A stretch of 64,000 bases of DNA. Source: Chitinivorax tropicus (GTDB lineage: Bacteria; Pseudomonadota; Gammaproteobacteria; Burkholderiales; SCOH01). The position numbers and the translations under genes are program-made. The notes under the pieces were generated by a model. The model was not told the DNA's origin. It saw only the letters and a list, made by a program, of their open reading frames with translations, and ran no database searches. Location of the stretch: positions 1 to 64,000 of the forward strand of contig NZ_JACHHY010000009.1 in the NCBI RefSeq assembly GCF_014202905.1, read 5' to 3'. Of this stretch, positions 19,311-28,551 are shown piece by piece (the stretch's first letter is position 1; each line of letters starts with the position of its first letter).

Positions 19311-20198
19311 TCAAGTGAAATACTGCCGCAGGTGATCGATCAACATCCTGACTTTGACCGGCACCTGCCGCACCGCTGGGTAAACAACATAGATCCCACC
19401 CATCGGCAGCTGCCATGTTGGCACCAGATGGATCAGCGTGCCCCGTGCAATGTCATCGGCCAACATATAGTCAGGTAGGACGACACCACCCAGGCCAGCC
19501 CGCGCCATTTCCAGAAGCACCCCTGTCGAATTGGCGCGGAATACAGATTTGAGCCTGACGGCACAAACCTGCCCCGTCTGCCCAGTAAAACGCCAGGACA
19601 AGGGTGCACGAAGCGCGGTCAGCGCCAGCCAAGGCATATCGGCCAGTGCTTCCGGTGCCGTGGGTCTGCCCACGCGCTGTACCAGATCGGGCGACGCGAC
19701 TGGAACCTGCGCAAACTGCCCCAACCGTGCCGCACGTAGATTGGAATCCGCCAACGCCCCCATCCGCAGTGCCAAATCGACGCCCTCGGCAACCAGATCA
19801 ATTTGCTGGTCGGTTGCCAGCAGCTCCAGCTGTAAGTCCGGATGTTTCAGCGCAAATCGAGCCAGAACCGGTGCAAGCACTCGTGCTGCGTAATCCGATG
19901 GGGCAGTGATTTTCAGGCGCCCTCGCAACACGGCTGTTCCGCTACCAATATCGGATACCGCATCCAACAATGCACTCAGCAACGGCTCGCATTGTGAAAG
20001 GAGCGTCTCACCCGCCTCTGTCAATGTGACACGTCGGGTGGTACGGGCAAACAACGCAACACCCAATTCCGCTTCAAGCTGTGCGATCTGCTGGCTGACC
20101 ATCGATTTTGCGACGCCAAGTCGATCAGCTGCTGCGGTGAACCCGCCAGCCTGTGCCACATTCACAAACAATGCCAGCCTGTTGATATCCGGTCGCAT
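19311..20198 (-). CDS. LysR-family transcriptional regulator
   Basis: 295 residues from ATG 20198. The N-terminal helix-turn-helix (FTAAADRLGVAKSMVSQQIA, about 21-40) and a C-terminal periplasmic-binding-like domain are those of the CrgA/AaeR-like LysR branch. It is divergent from the NAD(P)-binding protein gene at 20316, the usual arrangement for a LysR regulator and its target. An inverted repeat lies between them. Inducer unknown. Confidence 0.92.
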   Translation of the reverse strand: MRPDINRLALFVNVAQAGGFTAAADRLGVAKSMVSQQIAQLEAELGVALFARTTRRVTLTEAGETLLSQCEPLLSALLDAVSDIGSGTAVLRGRLKITAPSDYAARVLAPVLARFALKHPDLQLELLATDQQIDLVAEGVDLALRMGALADSNLRAARLGQFAQVPVASPDLVQRVGRPTAPEALADMPWLALTALRAPLSWRFTGQTGQVCAVRLKSVFRANSTGVLLEMARAGLGGVVLPDYMLADDIARGTLIHLVPTWQLPMGGIYVVYPAVRQVPVKVRMLIDHLRQYFT

Positions 20199-20212
20199 AT
20201 GCAATGCTCAAT

Positions 20213-20231
20213 TGTTCTGCTTTAGAGAACA
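20213..20231. promoter_or_regulatory. Inverted repeat, candidate LysR operator
   Basis: TGTTCT-N7-AGAACA in the 117-bp space between the divergent LysR gene and its neighbour. It overlaps the region expected to hold the regulator's own promoter. Its position and symmetry fit a LysR-type binding site; this is inference. Confidence 0.5.
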
Positions 20232-20315
20232 GTAAAAACCATTTCAGACAGTTTATCAGATCAATATTGACTGGGAAGATACGCCCATCACCAACACCAG
20301 ACAATTGAGGACACC

Positions 20316-20957
20316 ATGAAAATCGCACTGATTGGCGCAACAGGTTTTGTCGGCCAAGCCATTCTGGAGGAAGCACTGGCACGAGGCCACCACATCACCG
20401 CCATCGCCCGTACCACCAGCAAACTCCCCACACACGCTCAACTGCGTGCCGTTCAACAAGATGTGTTCAACACCGCCACACTGACATCGCTACTGGCGGG
20501 ACATGATGGGGTGATCAATGCTTATAACGGCGGCTGGGGAAACCCCAATATTTACCTAGATGGTGTGAAAGCGCACACCAGCATCATTCAGGCGGCAACC
20601 GAAGCCCAGATCGGTTACTTCCTGCAAGTGGGTGGCGCAGGCAGCATGGAAATCGCACCCGGGCACGATCTGATCGACACACCAGAATTCCCGGCTGAGT
20701 ACAGACAAGGTGCGCTTGCTACGCGTGAGGCGTATCGCCTGCTCAAGCGGCAATCGACGCTGCCTTGGACATTTCTGGCGCCCGCCCCGCTGCTGCAGCC
20801 CGGCGAACGCACCGGACAATATGAGACGACGATCGACCGCTCACCGCTGCTGATCACCGCAAACCCCACCATCAGCACGGCAGACTATGCATTGGCGGTG
20901 CTTGATGAAATCGAGTCACACCAGCATCGCCAGCAACGCTTCAGCGCCTATTGCTGA
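20316..20957 (+). CDS. NAD(P)-binding (NmrA/SDR-atypical) protein
   Basis: 213 residues starting [14 protein letters not shown], the GATGxxG nucleotide-binding motif of atypical SDR/NAD(P)-binding proteins of the YwnB/epimerase-like group. These bind NAD(P)H and lack the classical Y-x-x-x-K, so its absence here is normal. Later segments (GDGxxD-like, then [11 protein letters not shown] near the C-terminus) match the family. Redox or NmrA-like regulatory function cannot be separated. Probably controlled by the divergent LysR gene. Confidence 0.85.
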   Translation: MKIALIGATGFVGQAILEEALARGHHITAIARTTSKLPTHAQLRAVQQDVFNTATLTSLLAGHDGVINAYNGGWGNPNIYLDGVKAHTSIIQAATEAQIGYFLQVGGAGSMEIAPGHDLIDTPEFPAEYRQGALATREAYRLLKRQSTLPWTFLAPAPLLQPGERTGQYETTIDRSPLLITANPTISTADYALAVLDEIESHQHRQQRFSAYC

Positions 20958-21020
20958 ACGCCGCCCGCATTGACGCCGAGCGCATGAAACCGTCCGGCAG
21001 CCCAAAACAACACGAACATC

Positions 21021-21050
21021 GAGCCTGGCAAATTGCCAGGCTCTGTTTTT
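21021..21050 (+). terminator. Intrinsic terminator
   Basis: Ten-bp stem GAGCCTGGCA / TGCCAGGCTC followed by TGTTTTT, 63 bp after the stop of the NAD(P)-binding protein gene. It abuts the stop of the convergent SelT-like gene. Confidence 0.9.
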
Positions 21051-21340
21051 CACCGATCACCAACCGAGGGGCGATCAATATGCCCAAGGGCACGGTCAGG
21101 TGCGACCATATCGCGAACGCGCTGCTTCAGAAGTTTGATATCGGGAAAGCCTTGCTCAGCTTTACGATCCCAGATCAGCGTGGAATCGACGGCAATCTGG
21201 AACACCCCCCCTGTGCCAGGCACCAGCGTCACGCCGCCCAGCTCCATGTCAAAGGTGGTCAACAGCTCCTGCGCCATCCACGCAGCCCGCAGCAGCCAAT
21301 GGCACTGCGTGCAATATTCGATTCGAACGATTGGTTTCAT
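21050..21340 (-). CDS. SelT/SelW/SelH-family (Rdx) thioredoxin-like protein
   Basis: 96 residues. The N-terminal beta-strand followed by C-x-x-C (IEYCTQCHWLLRAAWMAQEL, about 7-26) and the later GGVFQIAVDSTLIWDRKAEQGFPD (given in part; about 44-67) are typical of the Rdx/SelT-W-H family, here with Cys in place of selenocysteine. These are small redox proteins of uncertain substrate. The start overlaps the stop of the BFD-like gene by ATGA, so translation is coupled. Confidence 0.88.
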   Translation of the reverse strand: MKPIVRIEYCTQCHWLLRAAWMAQELLTTFDMELGGVTLVPGTGGVFQIAVDSTLIWDRKAEQGFPDIKLLKQRVRDMVAPDRALGHIDRPSVGDR

Positions 21341-21594
21341 GGTGTTGATGAGGGGTTGGAAAAATGCGCCACAAGCACGGTGGCATCCCGTTGCCCGGCC
21401 AAGTCGACCACGATCTCAGGCACCCGCTGCTGCAGCGCCTGACGCAGCCAAGGCCGACAACGCCCGCACTGCAGCCCTGCCCCGGTCAGCAGCATGACAC
21501 AATCCACATCGCCATCCCATTCCAGGGCCACTTGCAACAGCTCTGCAAATGTACGCTGACGGCACACGCAACGGTCAATGATCAGCACGGACAT
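21337..21594 (-). CDS. BFD-like [2Fe-2S] ferredoxin domain protein
   Basis: 85 residues from ATG 21594 (MSVLIIDRCVCRQRTF). Cys9-x-Cys11 and the later LQCGRCRPWL give the C-x-C...C-x-x-C pattern of bacterioferritin-associated ferredoxin-like [2Fe-2S] domains. A longer in-frame start at 21663 is possible but overlaps the preceding small gene further. It is coupled by ATGA to the SelT-like gene, suggesting a shared redox task. Iron-storage link is not shown. Confidence 0.65.
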   Translation of the reverse strand: MSVLIIDRCVCRQRTFAELLQVALEWDGDVDCVMLLTGAGLQCGRCRPWLRQALQQRVPEIVVDLAGQRDATVLVAHFSNPSSTP

Positions 21595-21772
21595 GCGCCC
21601 ACCATCGCTGCAGCCGCTGCCACCAGCCCAGCGGCTGAGCAGATGGAGCAGCTCGCTGGTCAACGGCCAAGCTTTTCAATGTTGCCTCGTGGATCTGCCG
21701 CATGGTCAAGCCACCAGGCCCGGTCAACGTATCGGGAGCAGCAGGTGGTACGGGAGGAAGATCAGGTTGCAT
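21575..21772 (-). CDS. Small hypothetical protein, first gene of SelT-like operon
   Basis: 65 codons from ATG 21772 (MQPDLPPVPPAAPD), preceded by GAGGGCGAG. A proline-rich N-terminus is followed by an amphipathic, Trp-rich C-terminus (GWWQRLQRWWAHVRADH). The 3' end overlaps the start of the BFD-like gene by 20 bp in another frame. No family recognised. The close packing and ribosome-binding site argue that it is real. Confidence 0.45.
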   Translation of the reverse strand: MQPDLPPVPPAAPDTLTGPGGLTMRQIHEATLKSLAVDQRAAPSAQPLGWWQRLQRWWAHVRADH

Positions 21773-21950
21773 ACACTCGCCCTCGATCCATTGATATGTC
21801 AAAGACAGAGATGGCCTTGATTGTACGCCCACCGATGGAAATACACAGCATACCCGCCCGCCAAACATCGCGTTGTCACGTCCGGACGAACAGCGATTTC
21901 AGGCGGGCATCGTTCCTGTTACAGGAGGGACTGACGGGAAACCCAGATGA

Positions 21951-22133
21951 TCAACGCTGTGCGTTGATATAGGCATTGCCGTGATAAGCCGCTGATGCCA
22001 TACCCAGCACCGAGCGGAAGGTGACTTCAAATAAATAGCCTAATGGCTTGATTGAAACGACTTCAAAATCAACAGTAGCGCCATTGCGCTCATCCAAAAC
22101 ATGGTCCCCTGGACGGAGTTCTTTTACTTTCAT
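21951..22133 (-). CDS. Small hypothetical protein, 60 aa
   Basis: 60 residues from ATG 22133, with AAAGGAAAG immediately upstream. MKVKELRPGDHVLDERNGA suggests a small beta-barrel, as in Hint- or KOW-like folds, but no family was recognised. It stands alone after the SelT operon, with an AT-rich gap behind it. Confidence 0.55.
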   Translation of the reverse strand: MKVKELRPGDHVLDERNGATVDFEVVSIKPLGYLFEVTFRSVLGMASAAYHGNAYINAQR

Positions 22134-22798
22134 GGTCTTTCCTTTACTCATCTATTTCTGTGTTGTTGCACTCCACAAACTGTATTGACAAACGTGATCG
22201 CAACTTGGACAACATGCCGATTGATTTGACATGTCAGATAAAAACAGCGCCCCCTTCCAGCCACGGCCCCATATCGATACCAGGGCAGGATTGTCCGAGG
22301 CGCTACAGCACCTGAACATAGGCCAGAAATGTGACACTTTCGTTCAAATTAACGCGGTATTTTGATTAGAGCAAGGCCTAAAAAACATAGCCAACTGCAG
22401 ATATTCGATATATCAAGCAGGCGCTCCAAAGCAAATACAGATAAAACAAATCACTAGTCGCAATCAAAAACGACATGCGCAAATAAGCGCATATGAGTGA
22501 TATTGGAAAAGCGACCGGCAATGTATCTGGCAGCCTGTTCACAGCCAAGTGAAAAAGCTGACTATTCGATCAGTGCAAACCAACTTGGTACGAATGCGAA
22601 ACGCATTTCGAAGAACCCTTCCATCGACGGGAAGGTAGCCTGAAAGGCAAGACGGGCTTGAAACTGAAGGATACCGCTCAACTGAACCGACGCATGATCC
22701 ATGCGTAACAAGCTGGTGATCATACAGATCATCTGTATAAAACACCAGCTTTTTTTACCGCCCCCAACCAGACCGGATCAGGTCGGGGGCGGTCATGG
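22134..22798. other. Intergenic stretch of 665 bases
   Basis: No protein gene is supported. The notable content is a plus-strand terminator at about 22709-22758 with no coding gene ahead of it, and a GC-rich inverted repeat at 22760-22793 (CCGCCCCC / GGGGGCGG) just beyond the tex stop codon. Confidence 0.4.
22709..22758 (+). terminator. Terminator-like structure without an upstream coding gene
   Basis: AAGCTGGTG (22709-22717) pairs with CACCAGCTT (22743-22751), with a smaller nested hairpin ATACAG / CTGTAT between them, and a run of seven T residues ends it. Polarity is plus. The nearest plus-strand gene is 1.7 kb upstream, so it may end a small RNA made from the preceding gap. Confidence 0.6.
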
Positions 22799-25120
22799 TC
22801 AGCGCTTCAGCTTGGCAAACGCTGCCGCCATGGCTGACTGGGTTGATCCTGCATCTCGGTTGACACGATTGACGGCCTGCTTGTCACGCTGGCTGGCAGG
22901 TGCCCGGCTGATTTCACCGGTGGCATGGGACTTGGCCTGATCATTGAGCCGCATGGTCAGTGCTATGCGCTTCCGTTTGGCATCCACCTCCAGCACTTTC
23001 ACCTTGACTACATCACCGGCCTTGACCACCTCACGCGGGTCTTTGACGAATTTGTCGGATAGCGCGGAGATATGCACCAAGCCATCCTGGTGCACGCCAA
23101 TATCCACGAATGCGCCGAAATTGGTGACATTGGTTACCACGCCTTCCAGAATCATGTCCGGCTGCAGGTCGCTGATCTCCTCCACACCTTCTTTGAATTC
23201 AGCAGTCTTGAATTCCGGCCTGGGGTCGCGCCCTGGTTTGTCCAACTCGGTCAGGATGTCCTTGATGGTCGGCACGCCGAATTGCGCATCGGTGAAATCA
23301 CCTGGGTTGAGTTTCTTCAGGAAGGCACTATCACCGATCAGACTGTCAATCTGGCGCCCACACTGCGCCATGATGCGCTCCACCACCGGGTATGCTTCCG
23401 GGTGCACTGCAGAGCGATCCAATGGGTTGTCGCCCGCCATGACGCGCAGAAAGCCCGCTGCCTGTTCGAAGGTCTTTTCCCCCAGGCGCGGTACCTTCTT
23501 AAGCTCGCTACGGTTACGGAAGGCGCCATTCGCATCGCGATAGGCCACGATGCTGTTGGCCAGGCTGGTGGTCAGCCCGGATACACGTGTCAGCAATGGC
23601 ACTGAGGCGGTGTTGACATCCACACCAACTGCGTTCACGCAATCCTCTACCACCGCACCCAATGTGCGGGCCAGCTCCCCTTGATTCACGTCATGTTGGT
23701 ATTGCCCGACACCGATGGATTTCGGGTCGATCTTGACCAACTCGGCCAGCGGGTCTTGCAGGCGCCGGGCAATCGACACCGCACCACGCAGGCTCACATC
23801 CAGCTCGGGGAATTCACGTGCCGCCAGCTCTGATGCCGAGTAAACCGAGGCCCCTGCCTCAGACACCACCAGTTTCTGCAGCTTCAGCTCTGGGTGACGC
23901 TTCAGCAGATCCAGCACCAGCTTGTCCGTCTCTCGGCTGGCGGTGCCATTGCCGATGCTGATCAGCTCGGCGCGGTGTTTGGCTGCCAGCGCGGCGATGA
24001 TGGCAACCGACTGGTCCCAATCGTTGCGCGGCGCATGCGGGTAGATGGTCGTGGTATCGACCAGTTTGCCAGTCTTGTCCACCACGGCCACTTTCACGCC
24101 TGTGCGCAAACCAGGGTCGAGGCCAATGGTGGTCTTGGGGCCGGCAGGCGCGGCCAGCAGCAGGTCTTTCAAATTGGCCGAGAACACCTTGATGGCTTCG
24201 GCTTCGGCGGCTTCACGCAGCTGGTTCATCAGCTCCAGCTCCAGATGCAGGAAGATCTTCACCCGCCACGCCATGCGCACGGTATCCAGCAACCAGCGGT
24301 CAGCCGCGCGGCCCATGTCCTTGATGCTGAAACGGCTGGCCACCATCGCCTCGCACGCATTCGGCGTGGCCGAGCGAGGGGTGTTCGGGTCTTCATCGGC
24401 CAAGCGCAGGGTGACGTTCAGCACACTTTCATTGCGGCCACGGAACAAAGCCAGCGCACGGTGTGAGGGGATCGCCTTTAGCGGCTCGTTGTAATCGAAA
24501 TAATCGGCAAACTTGGCCCCTTCCTCCTGCTTGCCCTCTGCCACTGCGGACCACACCACGCCCTGTTGCCACAGGTGCTCACGCAGGCTGCCCAGCAGCT
24601 CGGCATCCTCAGCGAACTGCTCCATCAGGATCTGGCGTGCGCCATCCAGCGCCGCTTTGCTGTCAGCCACACCCTTGTCGGCATCCACATATTGGCTGGC
24701 CAGGGCGTCCGGCTCCTGGGTCGGATCAGCCAGCAGACCATCTGCCAAGGGCTGCAGGCCAGCCTCACGGGCAATTTGTGCCTTGGTACGGCGCTTGGGC
24801 TTATAAGGCAGGTACAAGTCCTCCAGGCGGGTCTTGTTGTCGGCCAACAGGATTTCATGACGTAATTCATCTGTCAGCTTGCCTTGCTCTTCGATCGAAT
24901 TGATCACTGTCTCACGGCGTTCCTCCAGCTCACGCATGTAGCGCAACCGTTCTTCGAGCGTGCGCAACTGTGTGTCATCCAGGCCGCCAGTCACCTCTTT
25001 ACGGTAACGTGCGATGAAGGGCACGGTCGCGCCTTCGTCCAATAACTGAATGGCCGCAGCCACCTGTACTTCTCGTGCGCTGAGCTCATCAGCCAATCGC
25101 TGGGGAATGCTTTTCAACAT
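22799..25120 (-). CDS. tex: Tex, S1-domain transcription accessory protein
   Basis: 773 residues, full-length for Tex. The N-terminal helical domain ([20 protein letters not shown], about 34-53), the YqgF/RuvC-like domain ([16 protein letters not shown] near 335), helix-hairpin-helix repeats (about 500-560) and a C-terminal S1 RNA-binding domain ([21 protein letters not shown] near 655) follow the family order. Tex binds nucleic acids and affects transcription. Single gene at the left border of the CRISPR-Cas locus. Confidence 0.97.
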   Translation of the reverse strand: MLKSIPQRLADELSAREVQVAAAIQLLDEGATVPFIARYRKEVTGGLDDTQLRTLEERLRYMRELEERRETVINSIEEQGKLTDELRHEILLADNKTRLEDLYLPYKPKRRTKAQIAREAGLQPLADGLLADPTQEPDALASQYVDADKGVADSKAALDGARQILMEQFAEDAELLGSLREHLWQQGVVWSAVAEGKQEEGAKFADYFDYNEPLKAIPSHRALALFRGRNESVLNVTLRLADEDPNTPRSATPNACEAMVASRFSIKDMGRAADRWLLDTVRMAWRVKIFLHLELELMNQLREAAEAEAIKVFSANLKDLLLAAPAGPKTTIGLDPGLRTGVKVAVVDKTGKLVDTTTIYPHAPRNDWDQSVAIIAALAAKHRAELISIGNGTASRETDKLVLDLLKRHPELKLQKLVVSEAGASVYSASELAAREFPELDVSLRGAVSIARRLQDPLAELVKIDPKSIGVGQYQHDVNQGELARTLGAVVEDCVNAVGVDVNTASVPLLTRVSGLTTSLANSIVAYRDANGAFRNRSELKKVPRLGEKTFEQAAGFLRVMAGDNPLDRSAVHPEAYPVVERIMAQCGRQIDSLIGDSAFLKKLNPGDFTDAQFGVPTIKDILTELDKPGRDPRPEFKTAEFKEGVEEISDLQPDMILEGVVTNVTNFGAFVDIGVHQDGLVHISALSDKFVKDPREVVKAGDVVKVKVLEVDAKRKRIALTMRLNDQAKSHATGEISRAPASQRDKQAVNRVNRDAGSTQSAMAAAFAKLKR

Positions 25121-25233
25121 GTGGGAATCACGCTAAACAAAATGACGGGAGGTGCGAACTTTGCGCAATGCAGCTTAAAAAAGCAAGCCGCCCGCCATTC
25201 GCCCGTGGTATTCGATGGGTTGTCCTCAGCCCA

Positions 25234-28200
25234 TCACGCCAAGGCTGCTTGCACACGCCAGTACAGCCCGAATGACACGTCATAACAGGGTGGAGAGTAA
25301 CGCGATTGCACCCTCAGTCTGACCGACAGGCCTTGCTCCGTGGAAATCCCCCAGGTCAGGCACGCATTATGTAGCTCGTCCAACGAGTAGGCCAGCCATT
25401 GATTCGGGCGAGCGGGTGTATAGAGGACGCCCATTTCGCACGGGATGGATTTGCCGTCCTCAAGCTGGCGTATGAATCGCCATTGCCCTTCATGACGCTC
25501 AGCAAGCCATTGCTCCATCGGCTCATGCGCCCTCAAGCGAAACTGATGGTAGAACCCTTGTGTCATCCAACATGAGTTATATCCCGCTTCACCCGTTATG
25601 ATCTTCAGCGGCTCATCAAGTTGCTGTTGTAGCAAGCGATCCTCGTCTAGCGCCATCTGATGGTGAGGCGAGAAGCGAACGCCATTATCAAGCACATGCA
25701 GAGCAGACCAATCCAACAGCTGCGCCAGATCTGCACTTTTGTACCGACCTCCGCCATTTGCCGCTTCCAAACCCGGGCGGATGAACACCGGGCCATCCTG
25801 TTGTTGCCCTACCCAGTTCCGATTGAACTGCAAGATCGCTACATTGGGGTGCTGCACCGAGACAAGCCGATGCCGATTCACCCGACCAGCCGTTTGAATG
25901 ACGGAGTGCAGGCTGGATGGCTCGATGACGGCCCAATCGAAATCGTGGTCACGGCCAATCTCCTCAACCGGGGTGGCCACCACAATAAAGGGGATGCTGG
26001 CATACTTGCTGCCAGCAACTTTCATCCTGATCTCCTCATCCTCCTCGATATGGCGCTGCCCATGACTTCGCCGCAACAAGGTGTCGAGCCGGTGCTCCTT
26101 CAAATGACGTTGGATCAAAAAGTCCTGTGCGTGGTAACAAGCCACAAAAGCATGCGGCAATTTGCCTGCCAGGAAATCCGCAACCATGATTGCCGTCCGG
26201 ATATTGGCCACCCTGACCAACCCAAATGATATCTGGCGATTGCAGGGCCGGAATGTCCAGGCATGATGATCATGGAGTCTCTGCGCACCCTCCTGAATCG
26301 AATCCAACCATGCAGATTCCGAGCGCTCCTTCACCTCCAATAAGGTGGGACGCCGATAGGCAATCGTGGGCAAAGCTGCCCTTAGCTGACCCAGACAATC
26401 CTGATAGGCTGCCTCAAAGGGCACATTGGCCTGCATGACATGAGGCGGCAACAAATCATTGACAACGACGGTATGCGATGGCTCACCTATCCCCTGCCAC
26501 TTTTGCCGTTGTGTGAATCCAGCTTGAAAGGCCCGATGAATGCTGTTTGCAACCGGCAACGATAAAGTTGCAGATGCACAAATCACACTCCTGCCCAGCA
26601 TAGCCGTCACCTGGATCAACCCCAGAATGGCGATCAACTGTATAGGGGTATAACTGTCGATTTCATCCAAAATCAAATCGCTATCGATCAACCGCAATAA
26701 TGGGATGATGTGGCGCGCTTGCAATCCAGGCGACATCGCCCCGATCAGAAAATCGACGGTGGACACAAGAATAGGGCTGCCCAACAACGCAGGCAGCCTA
26801 GGATAGGTCCGTTCCAACCCTTCCAGCCACGCGGGCAATTCCACCATATCGCCAGTCACCCAATAGTCCCATTGCGGTTCATCGGCCTGTCCACCATCCG
26901 GGGCCAATGCAGAGGCGCTGGCCTGCTCGTGTAAACGCGCAACGACCTGCTCACCGATCAAAACCGATAATTCATCGTCCTCAAGCTGCCAAGTCCGTTT
27001 CAAGCTAGCGCCCGTCTGCAAGGTCAAGGTCCGCAGATTGAGCGCATAGGCCAGACGAGGGCGCGGTGAAAACGCACACGCCATTTTGGCATTGACCAAG
27101 GTCTTGCCCGCACCCGTCCGTGCCATATTAAACACCAACACCGGCTGTTGCGAAGACTGTCGGATAGACTGGATACACCGCACTGCTTCATTCTGCCAAG
27201 CGAACCGACCACTCGTCGGGGCGGGCGTCAGTATGCGCTCTATTGCGTCTGGCTGCAGACCAGGCAAAGACAACCGTGCCAGATTCAGCGCCATTTTCCC
27301 AGCCAAGTCGCCCACCGCCTGCAGATGCCAGCCCAATGGTTGGTTTGCGATACGTCTCTTATCGACATGACGGGTATTAGCCAACAAAACAGGCTGGCGC
27401 GGCGGCAGACCAGGATAGGATTGTGATGAAACGGCATGATCCGCAAGAATCAAAGCAGCCCGCGTGAGCAGGGACAGAATCCGCTCTGCCCCAGCCACGG
27501 ATTGCGCAGCAAAGTGCGTTTGCAGGCGCTGCTGCAAGCGAGCCAGCCGATGCACGATATCAGCAGGCAAAGGGGCTGCTTCCTTCACATGGCGTTCTTG
27601 ATGGCAATGCTCGGAAGCATCCGGACGGGCCACTGACGAATTCCGTGGGCCAAATAGGCGATGATGCGTGGCAACGGAAAAATCCAATACATCGTCAACA
27701 GACCGCAACCCATCACAAAAGAATCGGGGCTCCTCACAGACCCGGTTTGGCTTGGCCAGTACCGTCCACGCCTGGTCAAGAGGAATACCCGTGCGCAACA
27801 ACTGCAATAGCCGCATCGACACCCATTCATGACGAATCGGATCTCCAGGCGGCTCCTTACCCGCAATGGCGGCCCACAGCTTGGCCTGAAATGTGTCGAT
27901 CACCTTCCCCAAATCATGTGCCACCCCGGCTGTAGCTGCCAGCAGGCATAAGCCGCGAACACTTGGATGAACGGGCAGGCGACGACGTTGTGTCGAGCCA
28001 ATCGGAAAGTGGCCCTCCGGCCCGAACGGTTTGCTTGACCCCACAATCCAGAGCAGCTTCATGCGATTGTGGCCATCATTCCGGTAACAGGCCACTGCGG
28101 TATGTCGGCTGGCAACACGTTTCAGCAACCACCACAACGTCTGCAATCCTTCGTGAGTGATGGGGGTCATCCAGCTTCTGGTACCGGTTCGGATCGCGTA

Positions 28201-28269
28201 GGCGTCCAAAATGGTACGCGTCCGTTTCAGGGCTCGTTTCTCACACGCAGAAATCAAGGAAATGTACAT
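25234..28269 (-). CDS. cas3f: Cas2-Cas3 fusion nuclease-helicase, type I-F
   Basis: 1011 residues. Residues 1-78 are a Cas2 domain (SLISACEKRALKRTRTILDA, then TAVACYR and LLWIVG), fused as in all type I-F systems. The HD nuclease follows: His118-Asp119 in AHDLGK, His147, and His202-His203 in ATHHRLFG. The helicase has Walker A ARTGAGKT (383-390), DEID (535-538), SAT (566-568) and motif VI TAGRVNRHR (793-801). It nicks and degrades DNA bound by Cascade and helps Cas1 in spacer capture. It is transcribed away from the other cas genes; the canonical I-F order is cas1-cas2-3-csy1. The ribosome-binding site is weak. Confidence 0.96.
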   Translation of the reverse strand: MYISLISACEKRALKRTRTILDAYAIRTGTRSWMTPITHEGLQTLWWLLKRVASRHTAVACYRNDGHNRMKLLWIVGSSKPFGPEGHFPIGSTQRRRLPVHPSVRGLCLLAATAGVAHDLGKVIDTFQAKLWAAIAGKEPPGDPIRHEWVSMRLLQLLRTGIPLDQAWTVLAKPNRVCEEPRFFCDGLRSVDDVLDFSVATHHRLFGPRNSSVARPDASEHCHQERHVKEAAPLPADIVHRLARLQQRLQTHFAAQSVAGAERILSLLTRAALILADHAVSSQSYPGLPPRQPVLLANTRHVDKRRIANQPLGWHLQAVGDLAGKMALNLARLSLPGLQPDAIERILTPAPTSGRFAWQNEAVRCIQSIRQSSQQPVLVFNMARTGAGKTLVNAKMACAFSPRPRLAYALNLRTLTLQTGASLKRTWQLEDDELSVLIGEQVVARLHEQASASALAPDGGQADEPQWDYWVTGDMVELPAWLEGLERTYPRLPALLGSPILVSTVDFLIGAMSPGLQARHIIPLLRLIDSDLILDEIDSYTPIQLIAILGLIQVTAMLGRSVICASATLSLPVANSIHRAFQAGFTQRQKWQGIGEPSHTVVVNDLLPPHVMQANVPFEAAYQDCLGQLRAALPTIAYRRPTLLEVKERSESAWLDSIQEGAQRLHDHHAWTFRPCNRQISFGLVRVANIRTAIMVADFLAGKLPHAFVACYHAQDFLIQRHLKEHRLDTLLRRSHGQRHIEEDEEIRMKVAGSKYASIPFIVVATPVEEIGRDHDFDWAVIEPSSLHSVIQTAGRVNRHRLVSVQHPNVAILQFNRNWVGQQQDGPVFIRPGLEAANGGGRYKSADLAQLLDWSALHVLDNGVRFSPHHQMALDEDRLLQQQLDEPLKIITGEAGYNSCWMTQGFYHQFRLRAHEPMEQWLAERHEGQWRFIRQLEDGKSIPCEMGVLYTPARPNQWLAYSLDELHNACLTWGISTEQGLSVRLRVQSRYSPPCYDVSFGLYWRVQAALA

Positions 28270-28287
28270 GTATACTGGCAGTGGAGT

Positions 28288-28399
28288 GATTTGCCACGGT
28301 ATCGTGGTTGAGAAGATTTTAGGCTAAGACCTAAACATGATATTAGGCCGCCGAGCAGGCGGAAATTACTCAAGGCGCATAGACTGCGCCTTATTTCTT
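28288..28399 (+). ncRNA. Isolated degenerate repeat-spacer-repeat unit, candidate self-regulating crRNA
   Basis: 28288-28315 is a degenerate CRISPR repeat: it keeps GxTTT, a 5-bp stem CCACG / CGTGG (28294-28307) and the 3' handle TTGAGAAG, which is identical to the handle of two variant repeats in the main array. 28348-28362 is CCGCCGAGCAGGCGG, the exact stem-loop of every array repeat and in the same orientation. The 32 nt between them (28316-28347) act as spacer, or 27 nt if the five bases replacing GTTTT are counted as repeat. A terminator-like hairpin follows. Cas6f should release a guide of handle, spacer and hairpin. The spacer start matches the cas8f translation start. A possible -10 is TATACT at 28271-28276. 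The structure is seen directly; expression and function are inferred. Confidence 0.75.
28372..28399 (+). terminator. Terminator-like hairpin after the isolated crRNA unit
   Basis: Perfect 8-bp stem AAGGCGCA / TGCGCCTT with loop TAGAC, followed by ATTTCTT. It would end a short transcript carrying the degenerate repeat-spacer-repeat unit before the cas8f promoter. Confidence 0.55.
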
Positions 28400-28465
28400 A
28401 TACCATCTCTTGCTGCACCACCCAACAAGTTGCCAATCTACGTATAAACCGATTGTCATACTTTG

Positions 28466-28493
28466 TTGACATCCCCCCCCGGCCCCTTAGAAT
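28466..28493 (+). promoter_or_regulatory. Candidate promoter of the cas8f operon
   Basis: TTGACA (28466-28471), 16 bp, TAGAAT (28488-28493); predicted start near 28500. It gives a leader of about 70 nt before the cas8f ATG. A second, weaker start nearer the gene (AT-rich 28510-28545) cannot be excluded. Confidence 0.55.
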
Positions 28494-28551
28494 TTCGTGG
28501 AATGCTTCGTGTTCATAATATGCTTTTGTTCAAATAACTAAATTATGTGCA

